In this document: positions 1 through 8,455 of the stretch, one piece after another | Layout of the letters: each line of letters starts with the position of its first letter | Numbering within the stretch: the stretch's first letter is position 1 | Source of the DNA: Ornithinimicrobium avium | GTDB lineage: Bacteria; Actinomycetota; Actinomycetes; Actinomycetales; Dermatophilaceae | Direction: 5' to 3' | Length of the DNA stretch: 64,000 bases | Assembly (NCBI RefSeq): GCF_003351765.1 | Contig: NZ_CP031229.1 | Location: 1,116,001 to 1,180,000, forward strand | Position numbers and translations under genes: made by a program | Notes under the pieces: model-generated | Seen by the model: only the letters and a program-made list of their open reading frames with translations | What the model was told of the DNA's origin: nothing | Database searches by the model: none

Positions 1-431
1 AGCCTGGCCCACCCCGCCCCCGGCGCCAGGCCCGCCTGCTGCCCCCGGGCCAGCACGACGACGCGCGGCTGCTGGTCGTCGACGAGCGTGCCGCCCTTGA
101 CCGGTTGGACGCGCCCCTGCCGCCGGCCGGTGGCGAGCGCGGCCTCGCCGCTGAGCGCGACCCGCCCCGGGGCGGCCTCCGGGCTGCCCGGCGACCAGCC
201 ACCGGCAGGCGCCATCGCCAGGTCGACCCCGAGCACCGGGGCCACACCGGCCTCGCCGCAGGCCCGGACGAAGCGGACCGCACCGTAGAGCCCGTCGCGG
301 TCGGTCAGCGCGAGCGCGGGCTGCCCCAGGGCCGAGGCCCGGGCGACGAGGTCGGCAGGGTGGCTGGCGCCGTAGCGCATCGAGGCGCTCGAGGCGACGT
401 GCAGGTGGACGAAGTCGTCATGGGTGGGCAT
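1..431 (-). CDS. C-family DNA polymerase III alpha subunit (DnaE-type), N-terminal part only
   Basis: Only the first ~143 residues lie in the window; the gene runs off the left edge. It opens MPTHDDFVHLHVASSASM, followed by YGASHPADLV and LALTDRDGLYGAVRF, which is the PHP domain that begins bacterial replicative/translesion alpha subunits. The canonical metal-binding His residues are changed: HxHS reads HVAS and TDHD reads TDRD. The PHP domain is therefore probably not an active phosphoesterase, as I recall for the second DnaE of Streptomyces. It is the third gene of a minus-strand cassette after DUF6504 and a HEPN protein, 57 nt behind the HEPN stop, with a LexA box ahead of the operon. That suggests an SOS-induced mutagenic polymerase (DnaE2/ImuC-like) rather than the main replicase. 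No upstream in-frame alternative start is evident. Confidence 0.85.
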   Translation of the reverse strand, partial: MPTHDDFVHLHVASSASMRYGASHPADLVARASALGQPALALTDRDGLYGAVRFVRACGEAGVAPVLGVDLAMAPAGGWSPGSPEAAPGRVALSGEAALATGRRQGRVQPVKGGTLVDDQQPRVVVLARGQQAGLAPGAGWAR

Positions 432-488
432 GGATGGGAACAGAGCTCCAGGGACGGCGGGCCGGGGGTCGGGAGGGCGCACCTGGGC

Positions 489-1022
489 TCACCCCCTCGC
501 GACCGGGGCCAGCTCGCCGGGCAGCGGGAGTCCGCACGGCAGGTGCAGCCCCGCCCGGACCAGCTCCAGGAAGTGCTCGGCCGAGCGGACCAGGTCGTCG
601 GCGTCCCGGGCGGTCACCAGGTCCGAGCCCCGCTCGAGTGCGAGCCTGCGGCGTCCCGACGTGGCGAAGAAGACCGCCCACTCGGTCAGCTCGGGAGCGA
701 CCGTGGGCAGGACCTCCCACACGCTGCGCGGCCGGGTGCGCCGGCTCGGTGCGCTGCGGGCGGCCAGCAGCGCCGCCCCGGCCCGCAGCGCCGCGAGGTG
801 CGCCTGGGTGTAGCGCTCGGCCGCCGTGCCGCTGTGGCAGGCGAGCAGCAGCCCACCCCGGGAACGGTCGAGCAGGTCCAGGACGGCGCCCGCGCTCAGG
901 CCCGGGCCCGTGCCGGTCGTGTCGCCGGTCGTGTCGCCGGTCCCGGTCGTGTCGCCGGTCGTGTCGCCGGTCCTGCCGGTCGTGTCGCCGGTCCTGGTCG
1001 TGCCGGTCGTGGTGGTGCTCAT
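489..1022 (-). CDS. SAV_6107 family HEPN domain-containing protein
   Basis: A 177-aa protein. The N-terminal ~40 residues are a low-complexity Thr/Gly/Asp tract built from repeated GDTT units. The folded part (about 45-177) is helical and contains RSGRRRLALERGSD-like basic segments typical of the actinobacterial SAV_6107 HEPN family, which sits next to DnaE2/ImuC-type polymerases. HEPN proteins are often RNases or nucleotide-binding helpers; no clear RxxxxH catalytic motif stands out, so the molecular role is unknown. The ATG at 1022 is preceded by a purine-rich GAGAGGAC stretch. It is second in the DUF6504-HEPN-polymerase operon, with gaps of 56-57 nt on both sides, and is presumably co-induced by DNA damage. 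Family assignment is by recollection of sequence and neighbourhood. Confidence 0.75.
   Translation of the reverse strand: MSTTTTGTTRTGDTTGRTGDTTGDTTGTGDTTGDTTGTGPGLSAGAVLDLLDRSRGGLLLACHSGTAAERYTQAHLAALRAGAALLAARSAPSRRTRPRSVWEVLPTVAPELTEWAVFFATSGRRRLALERGSDLVTARDADDLVRSAEHFLELVRAGLHLPCGLPLPGELAPVARG
907..1016. repeat. 12-bp tandem repeats in the HEPN gene N-terminus
   Basis: On the plus strand the unit GTCGTGTCGCCG recurs about six times, interrupted by short GGTCC/GGTCCTG variants. Read on the minus strand it encodes GDTT-type repeats in the disordered head of the HEPN protein. Units are multiples of three, so copy-number slippage keeps the frame. Confidence 0.8.
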
Positions 1023-1078
1023 GTCCTGTCCTCTCGCTGCTCTGCTCTGCCCTGTCCTGCGCCGTGGGGCGCCGCGAC

Positions 1079-1426
1079 TCAGTCGCTGACCCGCTCCAGG
1101 AGCCACTCCTCGCCGTGCACCAGGTCGTAGACGCCCGACCCGTGCGCGCGGCCCGCGGTGGCCTCCACACGCCATACCTCCTGCTCGAGACGGGGACCCG
1201 TCCGCGACGGCGGGTCCTCCTGGCGCCACCAGGGCACCCGCTGGGTCCACCGGGCCAGCACGCCGCGCACGAGGTGCACCCGCCCCCGCCACAGGAAGGT
1301 GGTGGGCACGTCCGTCGCGCCGCCGGCCGGCTCCGCGCCGCGGCACCAGCCGGGCTCCAGCCGCACGCGGTGCTCGACCGGGTCGCCGACCCTGACCTCG
1401 ACCGGGTCCTGGTAGCGCCTGCTCAT
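1079..1426 (-). CDS. DUF6504 family protein
   Basis: A 115-aa protein beginning MSRRYQDPVEVR, with the family core TTFLWRGRVHLVRGVLARW followed by a Trp-rich stretch and a C-terminal WLLERVSD. DUF6504 proteins accompany Y-family/ImuB-like polymerases and DnaE2 in actinobacteria; their biochemical role is not established. The start at 1426 follows GGAGGGAG with about 7 nt spacing. It is the first gene after the LexA box at 1447-1462, only 20 nt from the box. In relatives, as I recall, a Y-family polymerase gene usually precedes DUF6504; here nothing intervenes, so the cassette appears to lack it locally. Confidence 0.8.
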   Translation of the reverse strand: MSRRYQDPVEVRVGDPVEHRVRLEPGWCRGAEPAGGATDVPTTFLWRGRVHLVRGVLARWTQRVPWWRQEDPPSRTGPRLEQEVWRVEATAGRAHGSGVYDLVHGEEWLLERVSD

Positions 1427-1446
1427 CCCGCTCTCCCTCCATCTGT

Positions 1447-1462
1447 TCGAACCGGTGTTCGA
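1447..1462. promoter_or_regulatory. LexA (SOS) box upstream of the DUF6504-HEPN-polymerase operon
   Basis: TCGAACCGGTGTTCGA has two perfect half-sites, TCGAAC and GTTCGA, separated by CGGT. This matches the Gram-positive/actinobacterial LexA consensus of GAAC-N4-GTTC. It lies 20 nt upstream of the DUF6504 start and about 190 nt from the divergent prenyl synthase start, so the minus-strand cassette is the likely target. Confidence 0.85.
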
Positions 1463-1651
1463 TACAGACAAATGTACGAGCCAGCACCGACAACCTCAAC
1501 CCCTGACCCCACGCCTGTGGAAAACCCGCAGGTCACCGTCGGCAGAACGGGCAGGATGATCGCGGGTCCGGGCCAGGGAGGGGATGGCCCGGACCCCGGG
1601 CCCGGCGCGGGTAGGCTCGGGGCGGACGCCACCCCGAGCCCAGGAGGTCCT

Positions 1652-2743
1652 GTGACGTACGCCCATCCCTTGGACGGCGTCGACCTGCGCGCCCGCGTGC
1701 AGCAGGCCCTGGAGGCTCACCTCGCGCGCCAGCGCGAGGTCCTGGCCGAGCTCGGCGACCCGATGGACCCGCTCGTCGACTCCGTCGCCGAGCTGCTCGC
1801 GGGCGGCAAGCGCCTGCGCGCCGCCTTCCTCTACTGGGGCTGGCGCGTGCTGGGCGGGAGCGACGACGATGCGGTGGTGCGGGCCGCCTCCTCGATGGAG
1901 GTCTTCCAGGCCGCCGCCCTGCTGCACGACGACGTCATGGACAACAGCGACCTGCGCCGGGGGCGACCCACCGCGCACCGTGCCTTCGCCCGCGCCCACG
2001 AGCGCTACGGCTGGAACGGGGACCCGGCACGCTTCGGCCACGCCGCGGCCATCCTCGCCGGCGACCTGTGCCTGAACTGGACCGACGAGATCTTCTCCAC
2101 CAGCGGCCTGCCGCGGCAGGCCCTGGAGCGGGCGCGGCCGGAGTTCGACCGGATGCGCACCCAGCTCATGGGCGGGCAGTTCCTCGACATGCTCGAGGGT
2201 GCGCTCGGCTGGGGCGAGCTGGGATACGCCGAGCGGCTGGCCCGGTCCCGCAGGGTGATCCGCTACAAGAGCGCCAAGTACTCCGTCGAGCAGCCGCTGC
2301 TCATCGGTGCGCACGCCGCCGGGGCCGACGAGGCCACGCTCGCGGCGCTCTCCGCCTACGGCACCGGCCTGGGCGAGGCCTTCCAGCTGCGCGACGACGT
2401 GCTGGGGGTCTTCGGCGACCCCGAGCACACCGGCAAGCCGGCCGGTGACGACCTGCGCGAGGGCAAGCTCACTGCGCTCGTCGCGCACACCCTGGAGCTC
2501 GCCGACCCCGACGACGCGGAGCTGGTCGCGGCCAGCCTGGGCGACCCCGACCTCGACGACGCCACGGTCGAGCGGTGCCGCCGGCTCATCGAGGACTCCG
2601 GAGCCCTGGCCCGCACCGAGGAGATGATCGCTGCCGGGGCCCGCGCGGCGCGGGAGTCGCTCGCGACCGCGGAGGGCCTGACCCGGGAGGGGCGGGCCGC
2701 GCTGGACGGGCTCGTCGCCATCTGCACCGACCGGCAGACCTGA
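1652..2743 (+). CDS. idsA: Polyprenyl (geranylgeranyl-type) diphosphate synthase
   Basis: A trans-prenyltransferase that condenses isopentenyl diphosphate with allylic diphosphates to make C15-C20+ precursors for menaquinone, carotenoid or lipid-carrier synthesis. The 363-aa protein has the family landmarks: GGKRLRAA near residue 50, the first Asp-rich motif LLHDDVMDNSDLRRG near residue 90, and the second region FQLRDDVLGVFGD near residue 250. The spacing typical of type II GGPP synthases is kept. I chose the GTG at 1652 because it follows CAGGAGG; the reading frame is open far upstream but that stretch overlaps the opposite-strand SOS operon and reads as low-complexity Arg/Pro. It sits beside an Rv2175c homologue and pknL, as in M. 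tuberculosis (idsA2). Confidence 0.9.
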   Translation: MTYAHPLDGVDLRARVQQALEAHLARQREVLAELGDPMDPLVDSVAELLAGGKRLRAAFLYWGWRVLGGSDDDAVVRAASSMEVFQAAALLHDDVMDNSDLRRGRPTAHRAFARAHERYGWNGDPARFGHAAAILAGDLCLNWTDEIFSTSGLPRQALERARPEFDRMRTQLMGGQFLDMLEGALGWGELGYAERLARSRRVIRYKSAKYSVEQPLLIGAHAAGADEATLAALSAYGTGLGEAFQLRDDVLGVFGDPEHTGKPAGDDLREGKLTALVAHTLELADPDDAELVAASLGDPDLDDATVERCRRLIEDSGALARTEEMIAAGARAARESLATAEGLTREGRAALDGLVAICTDRQT

Positions 2744-2801
2744 GACGGCCCGGGCCGGACGGACCTCCGCCCCGGCCGCGCGCCGCCGGTCGAGGCAGGC
2801 G

Positions 2802-3161
2802 CTAGAAGGCCCGCTCCTGGGCCCGGCGCCGGACCTCGGTCTTGGAGCCGGTCCGCAGCGAGGCGATCGCGCTGCCTCCGATGAGCGTCTCGTCCGGCTC
2901 GTGCAGCCAGGCGATGATCTCGGCGTCGGAGAAGCCGCCGTCGGACAGCACCGTCAGCGTGCCGCGCAGCGCCGGCAGAGGGCCGTCGTCGAGGAGGAAC
3001 CCCGCCGGGACCATCACCGCCCTGTTCGGGCCTCGGCGCACCCCGACCAGCTCACGGTCCTGCAGCCAGCGCTTGACCGCCTGCAGCGGCGCACCGGTGC
3101 GCTCCATGATCTCGGGGACGGTCAGCCACTCGACGGGCTCGGTCACGTGCTCAGCTACCAC
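2802..3161 (-). CDS. Rv2175c family DNA-binding protein
   Basis: A 119-aa protein with an N-terminal winged-helix/MerR-like helix-turn-helix (WLTVPEIMERTGAPLQAVKRW) and the C-terminal family signature LSDGGFSDAEIIAWLHEPDE. The M. tuberculosis homologue Rv2175c is a DNA-binding protein phosphorylated by the adjacent kinase PknL. Here a PknL-type kinase lies 1.6 kb away with a LysM hydrolase in between, so the same partnership is plausible. The GTG at 3161 is the likely start. It converges with the prenyl synthase gene; the 58-nt gap between them holds only a short GC palindrome. Confidence 0.85.
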   Translation of the reverse strand: MVAEHVTEPVEWLTVPEIMERTGAPLQAVKRWLQDRELVGVRRGPNRAVMVPAGFLLDDGPLPALRGTLTVLSDGGFSDAEIIAWLHEPDETLIGGSAIASLRTGSKTEVRRRAQERAF

Positions 3162-3239
3162 GCCAGCAAGTCAAGCACAGCCGGCGCACCGAGAGCGCGC
3201 GGCCTCACCGCGAGGGGAAAGGCGCCCGAGGGGACGATG

Positions 3240-3257
3240 AATGACATCGGTGTCATT
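3240..3257. promoter_or_regulatory. Palindromic operator-like site upstream of the LysM transglycosylase
   Basis: AATGACATCGGTGTCATT is a perfect 7-bp inverted repeat with a TCGG centre, in an unusually AT-rich patch between the divergent Rv2175c and LysM genes. It is about 170 nt upstream of the LysM start. It looks like a dimeric regulator site; I cannot name the regulator. The rest of this 267-nt intergenic region shows no riboswitch I recognise. Confidence 0.5.
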
Positions 3258-3428
3258 ACCACAGACACACACCTGGGTCCGTGTCCGACACGCCGACCGG
3301 CTGGTGCGCTGGTCGACTTCGGGGTACTGTCCCTTCAGCCTCAGTGGTCCGGCTGCGCATCACCAGTCACGGCCGCCCGGGGGCTGCTGTCCTGCACTCG
3401 TTCCCACGCCCCCGGAGGACCCACAACC

Positions 3429-4715
3429 GTGAGCCCGCTCTTCGCGGCGATGCCGCCCGCCGATCTGCCCACCGTCGCCTACGTGCCGTCCGCGCTGCAC
3501 AGCTCCGAGCTCGTGCTCGCGCGCACCACGGGGACCCACACCGTGCGCTCCGGCGACACCGTCTACGGCATCGCCGCCCGCTACGGGGTCTCGGCGCAGT
3601 CGGTCGTGCGCGCCAACGGCCTCAAGGACGGCGGCCGCTGGATCCTGCCCGGGACCACGCTGCTGATCCCCGGCAAGGGCGGCCCCGTCGTCGCCTCCCC
3701 GCCGGGGAGCCCTGCGAAGTCGTCCACGGCGGGTGGCGCCGGCACCAGCAGCAGGGGCTCGGGCGGCACCGTCACCGTCCGCCACGGTGACACGCTCTCC
3801 CACATCGCCGTGCGGCACGGGACCACCGTGGCCGCGCTCGCCTCGACCAACGGGTTGCGCGACACGCGCATCATCTACCCCGGCCAGCTCCTCAGGCTGC
3901 CCGGGGCGGCCGCGCCGGGGCGCGGGGCGGCCACCGAGGCCTCCCGGTCCACGTCCTCGGGCAAGGCGTCCTCCTCGGGGTCCGGCGGGACGGTGACCGT
4001 CCGCTCCGGCGACACGCTGTCCGGGATCGCGGCCCGGCACGGCACCAGCGTGAGCGCCCTCACCCGGGCCAACGGCATCTCCTCCAGCGCCTTCATCCAC
4101 CCGGGCCAGAAGCTGCGCCTGCCCGGCGGCGCGAGTTCGGCCGGCCCGGGCACGAGCTCCTCGAGCAGCAAGCCCGCCACGGTGACCCGTCCCTACGACG
4201 CCAGCACCATCGGCGACTACAAGAAGGGCGAGAAGGTGCAGGACACCTTCCTGCACTACCGCTACAGCGACGGTGTCGCCCGGTCCGCCGCCGCCAACCG
4301 CGAGTACCTCGCCAGCATCAAGGTCCCCTCCCGCGACGCGATGAAGACGCTCATCGTCTCGACCAGCAAGCGCCACGGCGTGGACAGCAAGCTCATGCTC
4401 GCCCTGTCCTACCAGGAGTCGGGCTGGAACATGCGGGCCGTCTCGCCCGCCAACGCGATCGGCGCCATGCAGGTCATCCCGACCTCCGGGCAGTGGGCCA
4501 GCTCCCTCGTGGGGCGCGAGCTCAACCTGCTCGACCCCGCCGACAACGTCGAGGCCGGCGTGGTCATCATGAAGACCCTGCTGAGCATGACCGACAAGGA
4601 CGACCACGCGATCGCCGGCTACTACCAGGGCCTGGGCAGCGTCCGCCAGCACGGGCTGTTCCCCGACAGCAAGCAGTACGTGCGCAACATCCGCTACTTC
4701 ATGACCACCCTCTGA
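3429..4715 (+). CDS. Triple-LysM lytic transglycosylase
   Basis: A peptidoglycan-binding and -cleaving enzyme of 428 aa. Three LysM repeats (roughly residues 35-80, 113-158 and 190-235) each show the xVRxGDTLxxIA...NGL...IxPGQxLRLPG pattern and are separated by Ser/Gly-rich linkers. A soluble lytic transglycosylase domain occupies about 300-428, with the catalytic Glu in SYQESGWN and the GAMQVIP and YYQGLGSV motifs. The GTG at 3429 follows CGGAGGACC with good spacing. No convincing signal peptide or membrane segment precedes the first LysM, which is odd for a cell-wall enzyme; an earlier start in the same frame adds only Pro/Cys-rich sequence, not a signal. It lies next to the PASTA kinase, another muropeptide-related function. 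Confidence 0.88.
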   Translation: MSPLFAAMPPADLPTVAYVPSALHSSELVLARTTGTHTVRSGDTVYGIAARYGVSAQSVVRANGLKDGGRWILPGTTLLIPGKGGPVVASPPGSPAKSSTAGGAGTSSRGSGGTVTVRHGDTLSHIAVRHGTTVAALASTNGLRDTRIIYPGQLLRLPGAAAPGRGAATEASRSTSSGKASSSGSGGTVTVRSGDTLSGIAARHGTSVSALTRANGISSSAFIHPGQKLRLPGGASSAGPGTSSSSSKPATVTRPYDASTIGDYKKGEKVQDTFLHYRYSDGVARSAAANREYLASIKVPSRDAMKTLIVSTSKRHGVDSKLMLALSYQESGWNMRAVSPANAIGAMQVIPTSGQWASSLVGRELNLLDPADNVEAGVVIMKTLLSMTDKDDHAIAGYYQGLGSVRQHGLFPDSKQYVRNIRYFMTTL

Positions 4716-4766
4716 GGTCCCCTCACCTCCCACGGTTGCCCACCGGCGCTCCGTAGAGTGGAGGGC

Positions 4767-6050
4767 GTGAGCGCCCCGACCAACCCCGTCATCGACTCGG
4801 TCGTCGACGGTCGCTACCAGGTCGAGGCGGAGATCGCCCGCGGCGGCATGGCCACGGTCTACCGCGCCCGCGACCTGCGCCTGGACCGGGCCGTGGCGCT
4901 GAAGGTCATGCGGGACGACCTCGCCCGGGACGACACCTTCGTGCGGCGCTTCGTCCACGAGGCCCGGGTCGTCGCGCGCCTGCAGCACCCGCACATCGTC
5001 GGCGTCTACGACCAGGGCGAGGACGAGCACGTCGTCTTCCTGGCGATGGAGCTGGTCGAGGGCAGCACGCTGCGCGACGTCATCACCCGCCGGGCCCCGC
5101 TGTCCGCACGCCGCGCGCTGTCCATCGTGGTGCCGGTCACCGAGGCGCTCGCCGTCGCGCACGCCGACGGGCTGGTGCACCGCGACGTCAAGCCCGAGAA
5201 CGTCCTCATCAGCCACCGCGGCCAGGTCGTCAAGGTCACCGACTTCGGGCTGGCCCGGCTGGACGGGCACCCCAACGCGACGACGGAGATGCTGTGGGGC
5301 ACCGCGGCATACCTCGCGCCCGAGCAGGTCGAGCACGGCACCGCAGACCCCCGCACGGACGTGTATGCGGTGGGCCTGCTCCTCCACGAGCTGCTCACCG
5401 GCACCAAGGCGTTCCCCGGGGACGACCCGCTGCGGGTCGCCTACGAGCACGTCCACGGGGGTATGCCGCACGCGCGCGACCTCGTCCCCACCGTCCCGGA
5501 GGCGGTCGCGGACCTCGTCCTGCGCGCCGCGGCGAACGACCCGGACGACCGGCCCGCGGACGCCTCCGAGCTGCTCCTCGAGCTGCGCCGGCTCGAGCGG
5601 TCCCTGTCGGAGGATGAGCTGGACGCCGTGCCGGAGCCCTCCGACGCGACCACGCCGGTGCCGACCGGCGGCGATCGCACCGAGCTGGTGCGCGGCGCCG
5701 GCGGCCCGGGCCGGGCCGGCCCGGGCCCCACGGCGACCCGGCAGATCCCGGTGCGCGAGCCCGGCCCCCGACCCCGGTGGGGGACGCCCGGTTCGCCCGG
5801 ACGAGCGGCAACCGCACCGCCGGCGCCCGGCCGGCCCGGCCCGCGCGACGCAGGGGCGGGCGCTCGCGCGGAGGGGCGGCCGCGTGGGTGCTCGGTCTGC
5901 TGCTGGTGCTGCTCGCGGCGGGTGGCGGCTACGGGTTCTGGTATCTCACCGAGGGGCCCGCCGTGCACTCCCCGATGCCGGTGGTCGTCGGGCTGCCCGA
6001 GAGCGAGGCCCGCGGCGCGCTCGACGCCCAGGAGCTGGACCCGGTGGTGA
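4767..6050 (+). CDS. pknL: PknL/PknB-type Ser/Thr kinase, cytosolic kinase portion (frame breaks before the membrane segment)
   Basis: A Hanks-type kinase with all key motifs: glycine loop EIARGGMATVYRA, catalytic Lys in VALKVM, catalytic loop VHRDVKPEN, DFGLAR, and APEQ. The kinase domain spans about residues 15-275 and is followed by a Thr/Pro-rich juxtamembrane linker. In this frame the protein derails after about nt 5775 into low-complexity Cys/Arg-rich sequence and stops at 6050, while the expected membrane helix and PASTA domains continue in another frame from ~5777. The GTG at 4767 fits a leaderless start: TAGAGT at 4754-4759 lies 7 nt upstream. It belongs with Rv2175c and idsA as in M. 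tuberculosis. Either one base is missing in the G5 run at 5779-5783 or nearby, or the gene is really broken. Confidence 0.85.
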   Translation: MSAPTNPVIDSVVDGRYQVEAEIARGGMATVYRARDLRLDRAVALKVMRDDLARDDTFVRRFVHEARVVARLQHPHIVGVYDQGEDEHVVFLAMELVEGSTLRDVITRRAPLSARRALSIVVPVTEALAVAHADGLVHRDVKPENVLISHRGQVVKVTDFGLARLDGHPNATTEMLWGTAAYLAPEQVEHGTADPRTDVYAVGLLLHELLTGTKAFPGDDPLRVAYEHVHGGMPHARDLVPTVPEAVADLVLRAAANDPDDRPADASELLLELRRLERSLSEDELDAVPEPSDATTPVPTGGDRTELVRGAGGPGRAGPGPTATRQIPVREPGPRPRWGTPGSPGRAATAPPAPGRPGPRDAGAGARAEGRPRGCSVCCWCCSRRVAATGSGISPRGPPCTPRCRWSSGCPRARPAARSTPRSWTRW

Positions 6051-6760
6051 CGCGCGACTACTCCGAGACGGTGGCGGCCGGCACGGTGGTCTCGGCCGAG
6101 GTCGACCCCGGCACGCGGCTCCGGCACGGCACCGACGTCGGTCTCGTCGTCTCCCAGGGGCCGGAGCGGTATGCCGTGCCGCGCCTGGACGGGTCGACGC
6201 TCGAGCAGGCGAGCGCCGCCCTGGACGAGGCGCACCTGAGGCTCGGTGAGCAGAGCTCCCGGCACGACGAGTCCGTGCCCGCCGGCCAGGTGATCAGCTC
6301 CTCCCCCGCGGCCGGGGAGCAGCTCAAGCCCGGCGCGGCGGTGGCGGTGGTGCTCAGCGACGGACCGGCCCCCGTCGACGTCCCGGACGTGAGCGGCAAG
6401 GCCCAGGACCAGGCGTCCGCGCTGCTCCAGGCGGCGGGGCTGACCGTCCAGGTCGCCCCGGAGCGGGTCTTCGACCCCGAGGTCCCCGACGGCGCGGTCG
6501 TCTCCCAGTCGCCCGGACCCTCCAGCGTGGCGCGGGGCACCGTGGTCACCGTCGTGGTCTCCAAGGGCCCGGAGCTGGTGACGGTGCCCGACCTGGTCGG
6601 CAAGCAGTACCGCCAGGCCGAGACGATGCTCGCCGAGCTCGGACTGACGGTCAGGCGCGAGGACATCGCCGGCGGGTTCTTCGGCACCGTGCGGGAGCAG
6701 TCGGTCGAGCCGGGCACCGAGGTGCCCACCGGCACGGAGGTCGTCGTCCGGGTCGTCTGA
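5777..6760 (+). CDS. pknL: PknL/PknB-type kinase, transmembrane and four-PASTA extracellular portion (second frame)
   Basis: This frame, shifted by -1 relative to the kinase part, encodes the remainder of the receptor kinase: an Arg-rich juxtamembrane stretch, one membrane helix (AAWVLGLLLVLLAAGGGYG), and four PASTA repeats of about 65 residues each. The repeats are recognisable by VPDVSGK..QASALLQAAGL and VPDLVGK..AETMLAELGL, each ending in a VVVSKGPE-like strand. PASTA domains bind muropeptides/lipid II outside the cell and control the kinase. The frame is open back to about 5618, so the frameshift must lie between there and ~5800. The apparent GTG at 5777 is probably not a real start. Read as one gene, 4767-6760 would encode a kinase of about 660 aa, the normal size. 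Confidence 0.8.
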   Translation: MGDARFARTSGNRTAGARPARPARRRGGRSRGGAAAWVLGLLLVLLAAGGGYGFWYLTEGPAVHSPMPVVVGLPESEARGALDAQELDPVVTRDYSETVAAGTVVSAEVDPGTRLRHGTDVGLVVSQGPERYAVPRLDGSTLEQASAALDEAHLRLGEQSSRHDESVPAGQVISSSPAAGEQLKPGAAVAVVLSDGPAPVDVPDVSGKAQDQASALLQAAGLTVQVAPERVFDPEVPDGAVVSQSPGPSSVARGTVVTVVVSKGPELVTVPDLVGKQYRQAETMLAELGLTVRREDIAGGFFGTVREQSVEPGTEVPTGTEVVVRVV

Positions 6761-6785
6761 GGACCGCGGACGGCCCCGGCCGGCG

Positions 6786-7385
6786 CTAACCCTGGTGCGC
6801 CCAGCGCTCCTCGAGGTCGACCCGTCCGCGCGGGTGGTAGCCGTGGCTCTCCCACCAGCCCTGCTGCGGCTCGCGGTGGTAGGTGATCTCGGCGACCCAC
6901 TTCGGCCCCTTGAAGCCGTAGAGACGGGGCAGCACCACCCGGGCCGGCCAGCCGTGCTCGGGGGTGAGCGGCTCTCCGTCGGCGTGCGTGGCCAGGAGGG
7001 CGTCGGGGCGGCGCAGCTCGGCCAGCGGCAGCGAGGAGGAGTAGCCGCGCGCGGCCGCGAGCAGCACGTGCTCCGCGCCCTCCTCCGGCGGCTCCAGGGC
7101 CAGGACCTCGGCCAGCCGGACGCCGCCCCAGCGGACCGCCGGGACCGAGTGCCGGTCCACGCAGTGCAGCGGCGCGACCAGCTCGGCGGCGGGCAGCTCG
7201 GCCAGCGCGGCCAGGTCGAGGACGGTCGTCCCGCCGCTGCGGGTGGCCCCGCCCACCGCCAGGCGCCAGGTCTCGGGCCGCAGAACGGGCACGCTGCCGT
7301 AGTGCGAGGGCTTCCACCGCGGCGCGGCGCGCTGGCCCGGTGGCAGGCCGAGCTCCTCCGCCGGGGTGCGTCCCGGGCCGGGCAC
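6786..7385 (-). CDS. Sulfite-oxidase-like molybdopterin-dependent oxidoreductase
   Basis: A 199-aa protein of the sulfite oxidase/YedY fold, cytosolic type without a Tat signal. Recognisable elements are PRWKPSHYGSVPVLRPETW at the N-terminus, LHCVDRHSVPAVRWGGV containing the Cys expected to ligate molybdenum, and C-terminal PARVVLPRLYGFKGPKW with WWESHGYH. The size matches the short actinobacterial family, whose substrate is unknown. The GTG at 7385 follows AGGACCCGTC, and the gene begins 8 nt after the threonine aldolase stop, so the two are probably co-transcribed with the DAHP synthase upstream. An open frame continues far upstream on this strand but is antisense-like noise within its neighbours. 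Confidence 0.85.
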   Translation of the reverse strand: MPGPGRTPAEELGLPPGQRAAPRWKPSHYGSVPVLRPETWRLAVGGATRSGGTTVLDLAALAELPAAELVAPLHCVDRHSVPAVRWGGVRLAEVLALEPPEEGAEHVLLAAARGYSSSLPLAELRRPDALLATHADGEPLTPEHGWPARVVLPRLYGFKGPKWVAEITYHREPQQGWWESHGYHPRGRVDLEERWAHQG

Positions 7386-7393
7386 GACGGGTC

Positions 7394-8455
<1,062 letters not shown>

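Noticed and set aside
907..1016. CRISPR-like array.
   Set aside because: Units are 12 bp, contiguous, without spacers, and code for a protein repeat.
3162..3428. c-di-AMP (ydaO-type) riboswitch ahead of the LysM gene.
   Set aside because: Such switches often precede actinobacterial cell-wall hydrolases, but the conserved core elements are not visible here.
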